The translations under genes were made by a program, and so were the position numbers. Positions 6,316 to 8,467 of a DNA stretch of 8,467 nucleotides are shown here, piece after piece. A model generated the notes under the pieces. That model saw nothing but the letters and a program-made list of their open reading frames with translations, searched no databases and was not told where the DNA came from. Within the stretch, counting starts at the first letter, position 1; the number at the start of each line of letters is the position of its first letter. The stretch comes from Alphaproteobacteria bacterium MarineAlpha10_Bin2 (GTDB lineage: Bacteria > Pseudomonadota > Alphaproteobacteria > UBA828): contig PTKB01000115.1 in the NCBI GenBank assembly GCA_002937555.1, forward strand, positions 1-8,467, in the 5' to 3' direction.

Positions 6316-7596
6316 TCAGGGGCGCACCTGACCGTCGCCATGGACTTTGTATTTATAGGTCGTCAGCTGCTCGACGCCGACCGGTCCGCGGGCGTGCAGC
6401 TTGCCGTTGGATATGCCGATTTCCGCGCCCATGCCGAATTCGCCGCCATCGGCATATTGAGTCGAGGCGTTGTGTATCACGATGGCGCTGTCGACTTCGT
6501 CGAGAAAACGTGCCGCAGCGGCTACGTCTTCGCTGACGATGGCGTCCGTGTGCTGCGAGCCATGCAGATTGACATGGCGGATTGCGTCTTCCAGCCCGCC
6601 GACCACGCGGACGGAGATGATGGCGTCGAGATATTCGGTATCCCAATCCACATCGCTGGCGGCGACGGCGGCGGAATCGAGGGCGCACACATCCTCATCG
6701 CCGCGCACTTCGCAGCCGGCTTCGTGCAGGGGCGCCAGAATGGCCGGCAACATCGCCAGCGCAGCGCGGTCGATCAGCAGGGTCTCGGCGGCGCCGCAAA
6801 TGCCGGTGCGGCGCATTTTTGCGTTGAGGGTAATTTCGCGCGCCTTGTCCGCATCCGCCGCGGCATGGACATAGACATGACAAATGCCGTCGAGATGGGC
6901 GATCACCGGGATGCGGCTCTCTTCGCGCACGCGCTCGATCAGCGAACGCCCGCCGCGCGGCACGATGACGTCGACGTCTTCGTCCATGGTCAACAGGATG
7001 CCGACCGCGGCGCGGTCCTGGGTGGGAATGAGCTGAACGCAATCCTCCGGCAAGCCGGCGGCCTGCAACCCGCGCCGGAGGCAGGCGGCGATGGCGCTCG
7101 AGGACTGAAAGCTTTCCGAGCCGCAGCGCAGGATGGCGGCGTTGCCCGACATCAGGCAGAGCGCACCGGCATCGGCAGTCACATTGGGCCGCGATTCGTA
7201 AATAATGCCGATCACCCCGATCGGCACCGAGACGCGCTCGATACGCAGACCATTCGGACGCGTCCGCTCGTCCAACACGCGGCCGACCGGGTCATCGAGT
7301 GCTGCGACTTCGCGCAAGCCGGTGATCATGCCGTCGACGCGCGCGGCATCGAGAGCCAGGCGGTCGAGCATGGCGGCGTTGAGGTTGGCGGCGCGCGCCT
7401 TGGCCATGTCTTCCGCGTTGGCGGCGATAATGTCATCGCGCGCGGCCGCCAGGGCGTCCGCCGCCGCTTCGATGGCGGCGCGTTTGGTGGCCGCCGGCGT
7501 CGCCGCGAGCACATGCGCGGCGGCGCGGGCATTGGCGCCAAGCGCCGCCATTTCGGCTTCGAGGGCGTTCGATTCGATCGATTTTACGGCGCTCAT
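6316..7596 (-). CDS. proA: Gamma-glutamyl phosphate reductase (glutamate-5-semialdehyde dehydrogenase)
   Basis: The second enzyme of proline synthesis reduces gamma-glutamyl phosphate to glutamate 5-semialdehyde with NADPH in the cytosol. From the ATG at 7594-7596 it has 426 residues, normal for the family. Visible landmarks are VPIGVIGIIYESRPNVT (124-140), IPVIAHLDGICHVYV (229-243), the catalytic Cys267 in NAKMRRTGICGAAETLL, and GSQHTDAIVSED and EFGMGAEIGISNGKLHARGP toward the C-terminus. The frame is open a further 19 codons upstream, but those codons lie inside proB. The chosen ATG leaves one base after the proB TGA (TGACATG) and is preceded by AGAAGG at 8-nt spacing, so this start is well supported. 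Adjacent proB and proA products pass an unstable acyl phosphate between them, which fits tight coupling. Confidence 0.98.
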   Translation of the reverse strand: MSAVKSIESNALEAEMAALGANARAAAHVLAATPAATKRAAIEAAADALAAARDDIIAANAEDMAKARAANLNAAMLDRLALDAARVDGMITGLREVAALDDPVGRVLDERTRPNGLRIERVSVPIGVIGIIYESRPNVTADAGALCLMSGNAAILRCGSESFQSSSAIAACLRRGLQAAGLPEDCVQLIPTQDRAAVGILLTMDEDVDVIVPRGGRSLIERVREESRIPVIAHLDGICHVYVHAAADADKAREITLNAKMRRTGICGAAETLLIDRAALAMLPAILAPLHEAGCEVRGDEDVCALDSAAVAASDVDWDTEYLDAIISVRVVGGLEDAIRHVNLHGSQHTDAIVSEDVAAAARFLDEVDSAIVIHNASTQYADGGEFGMGAEIGISNGKLHARGPVGVEQLTTYKYKVHGDGQVRP

Positions 7597-7597
7597 G

Positions 7598-8467
7598 TCA
7601 CGCACCTTCTTCCAGCACAAGATCGTCCCGGTGGATGATCGCGTCGCGGCCACGGTATCCGAGTATGCGCTCTATTTCACCCGTTTTGTGACCGATGATG
7701 CGGCGCGCATCGGCCGCCGAATAGGCGATCAGGCCGCGCCCGATGAGGCCGCCGGCGGCGCCTTTGACGGTGACCGATTCGCCGCGCTCGAAGTTGCCCT
7801 CAACGGCATCGACACCGGCCGGCAACAGGCTGCGCCCGGCCGCGAGCGCCGCTTCGGCGCCGGCATCGATGGTGAGCGTGCCGCGCGGCTTGAGGCTGCC
7901 GGCGATCCATTGCTTGCGCGCCGCCCGCGGCGTCGCCTTGGTGACGAACCAGGTCGAGCGCGCGCCGGCCTCGAGCGCCGCGATCGGGCGGTCGACATCG
8001 CCCTTGGCAATGACCATGTGGCAGCCCGCCGCCATAGCGATGCGCGCTGCTTCGAGCTTGGTCTGCATACCGCCGGACGCGTCCGCCGAACCGGCGGCGC
8101 CCGCCGCTGCTTCGATCTCAGGGGTGATGGCGTCGATGCGCGGGATCCATTCGGCGGCGCTGTCGCGCGCGGGATCGGCGCTGTACATGCCGTCGATGTT
8201 GGACAACAGCACCAGCACTTCGGCGCTCATCATCGCCGCCACCCGCGCCGCCAGGCGGTCGTTGTCGCCGAAGCGGATTTCCGCCGTGGCGACGGTGTCG
8301 TTTTCGTTGATGATCGGCACGGCGCCGGCTGCCAAGAGCGTGTTGATGGTGTTGCGTGCATTGAGATAGCGGCGGCGCTCTTCGGTATCGTCGGTGGTCA
8401 GCAGGATCTGCGCGATGGTGATGTCATGCGCGGCCAGCGCTTCCTGATAGGCATGGGCGAGGCGGAG
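7598..8467 (-). CDS. proB: Glutamate 5-kinase, C-terminal 289 residues (5' end beyond the window)
   Basis: The first enzyme of proline synthesis phosphorylates glutamate to gamma-glutamyl phosphate with ATP and is usually feedback-inhibited by proline. The frame is open to the right edge. Its first visible residues are LRLAHAYQEALAAHDITIAQ, and roughly 80 N-terminal residues of a typical 370 are missing. The amino-acid-kinase domain shows the glutamate/ATP motifs PIINENDTV (about 51-59), FGDNDRLAARVA and VLLSNIDGMYSADP, then GGMQTKLEAARIA with the conserved Lys. The last third is a PUA domain (about 203-280, from GTLTIDAGAEAAL through the ERGESVTVKG and GLIGRGLIAYSA strands), ending in ILGYRGRDAIIHRDDLVL. 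The PUA domain marks the long, E. coli-like ProB form. The stop TGA lies one base before proA. An obgE gene upstream would be expected but is outside the window. Confidence 0.97.
   Translation of the reverse strand, partial: LRLAHAYQEALAAHDITIAQILLTTDDTEERRRYLNARNTINTLLAAGAVPIINENDTVATAEIRFGDNDRLAARVAAMMSAEVLVLLSNIDGMYSADPARDSAAEWIPRIDAITPEIEAAAGAAGSADASGGMQTKLEAARIAMAAGCHMVIAKGDVDRPIAALEAGARSTWFVTKATPRAARKQWIAGSLKPRGTLTIDAGAEAALAAGRSLLPAGVDAVEGNFERGESVTVKGAAGGLIGRGLIAYSAADARRIIGHKTGEIERILGYRGRDAIIHRDDLVLEEGA
7605..7610 (-). promoter_or_regulatory. Ribosome-binding site of proA inside the proB 3' end
   Basis: AGAAGG on the minus strand, 8 nt before the proA ATG at 7594-7596. It decides between the short start and the longer open frame running into proB. 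Confidence 0.6.

Noticed and set aside
6291..6319. GGTTTCAG repeated at 6291-6298 and 6312-6319 between proA and nadD
   Set aside because: Two 8-bp copies 21 bp apart could be an operator-like pair, but they overlap the proA stop, are not palindromic and lie inside an operon. Chance is the simpler explanation.
6340..7638. 432-codon open frame on the plus strand opposite proA
   Set aside because: It is antisense to a complete, motif-confirmed proA. Long stop-free antisense frames are expected in GC-rich genes, and its translation shows no recognisable domain.
7597..7653. Upstream extension of proA by 19 codons
   Set aside because: It lies wholly inside the proB coding region in another frame. 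The ATG at 7594-7596 has a good ribosome-binding site and the family-typical N-terminus.
8333..8335. TTG at 8333-8335 as the start of proB
   Set aside because: The frame continues upstream with the conserved glutamate-kinase sequence (LAHAYQEAL through RRYLNARNTINTLL) to the window edge, so this codon is an internal Leu.
1..8467. Search for mobile elements, CRISPR arrays, toxin-antitoxin pairs, defence genes, riboswitches and tRNAs
   Set aside because: The window is almost completely filled by nine colinear housekeeping and envelope genes. I saw no terminal inverted repeats, spaced repeat arrays, RNA-gene signatures or abrupt composition change.

Overview
The window looks like ordinary, GC-rich chromosomal DNA from an alphaproteobacterium. 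Every credible gene lies on the minus strand, so transcription runs from the right edge (8467) to the left edge (1). In transcription order: the 3' part of proB, then proA, nadD, rsfS, rlmH, gpmI, a murein hydrolase activator of the EnvC/LytM type, a CtpA-type S41 processing protease, and the N-terminal part of a membrane-anchored protein that is probably a divergent polysaccharide deacetylase (YibQ type). From memory this order is a familiar alphaproteobacterial arrangement, often preceded by obgE and followed by rppH. I could not confirm the taxon and would not go below class level.

Layout. 7598-8467: glutamate 5-kinase, cut by the right edge. 6316-7596: gamma-glutamyl-phosphate reductase, one base after the proB stop, so the two proline genes are translationally adjacent. 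5633-6289: nicotinate-nucleotide adenylyltransferase (NAD synthesis). 5235-5585, or to 5636 if an unusual AUA start is used: ribosome silencing factor. 4763-5221: 23S rRNA methyltransferase RlmH. 3128-4702: cofactor-independent phosphoglycerate mutase (glycolysis). 1693-3165: EnvC-like activator, whose start lies inside the gpmI 3' end. 378-1691: CtpA. 1-342: N-terminus of the next envelope protein. All gaps between genes are 60 bp or less, which suggests one long operon or two or three nested units. No stretch above 300 bases is free of genes.

Together the genes link proline and NAD synthesis and ribosome maturation and silencing with a second block (gpmI onward) that pairs a glycolytic enzyme with periplasmic cell-wall remodelling: amidase activator, periplasmic processing protease and predicted deacetylase.

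I found no mobile element, CRISPR array, tRNA, rRNA, phage gene or foreign-looking island, and nothing I would call a new biological system. The most interesting details are an ATAA stop/start junction between nadD and rsfS with an ideally placed Shine-Dalgarno before an ATA codon, the loss of catalytic residues in the LytM domain, and a long gpmI/envC overlap carrying an alternating CG tract.
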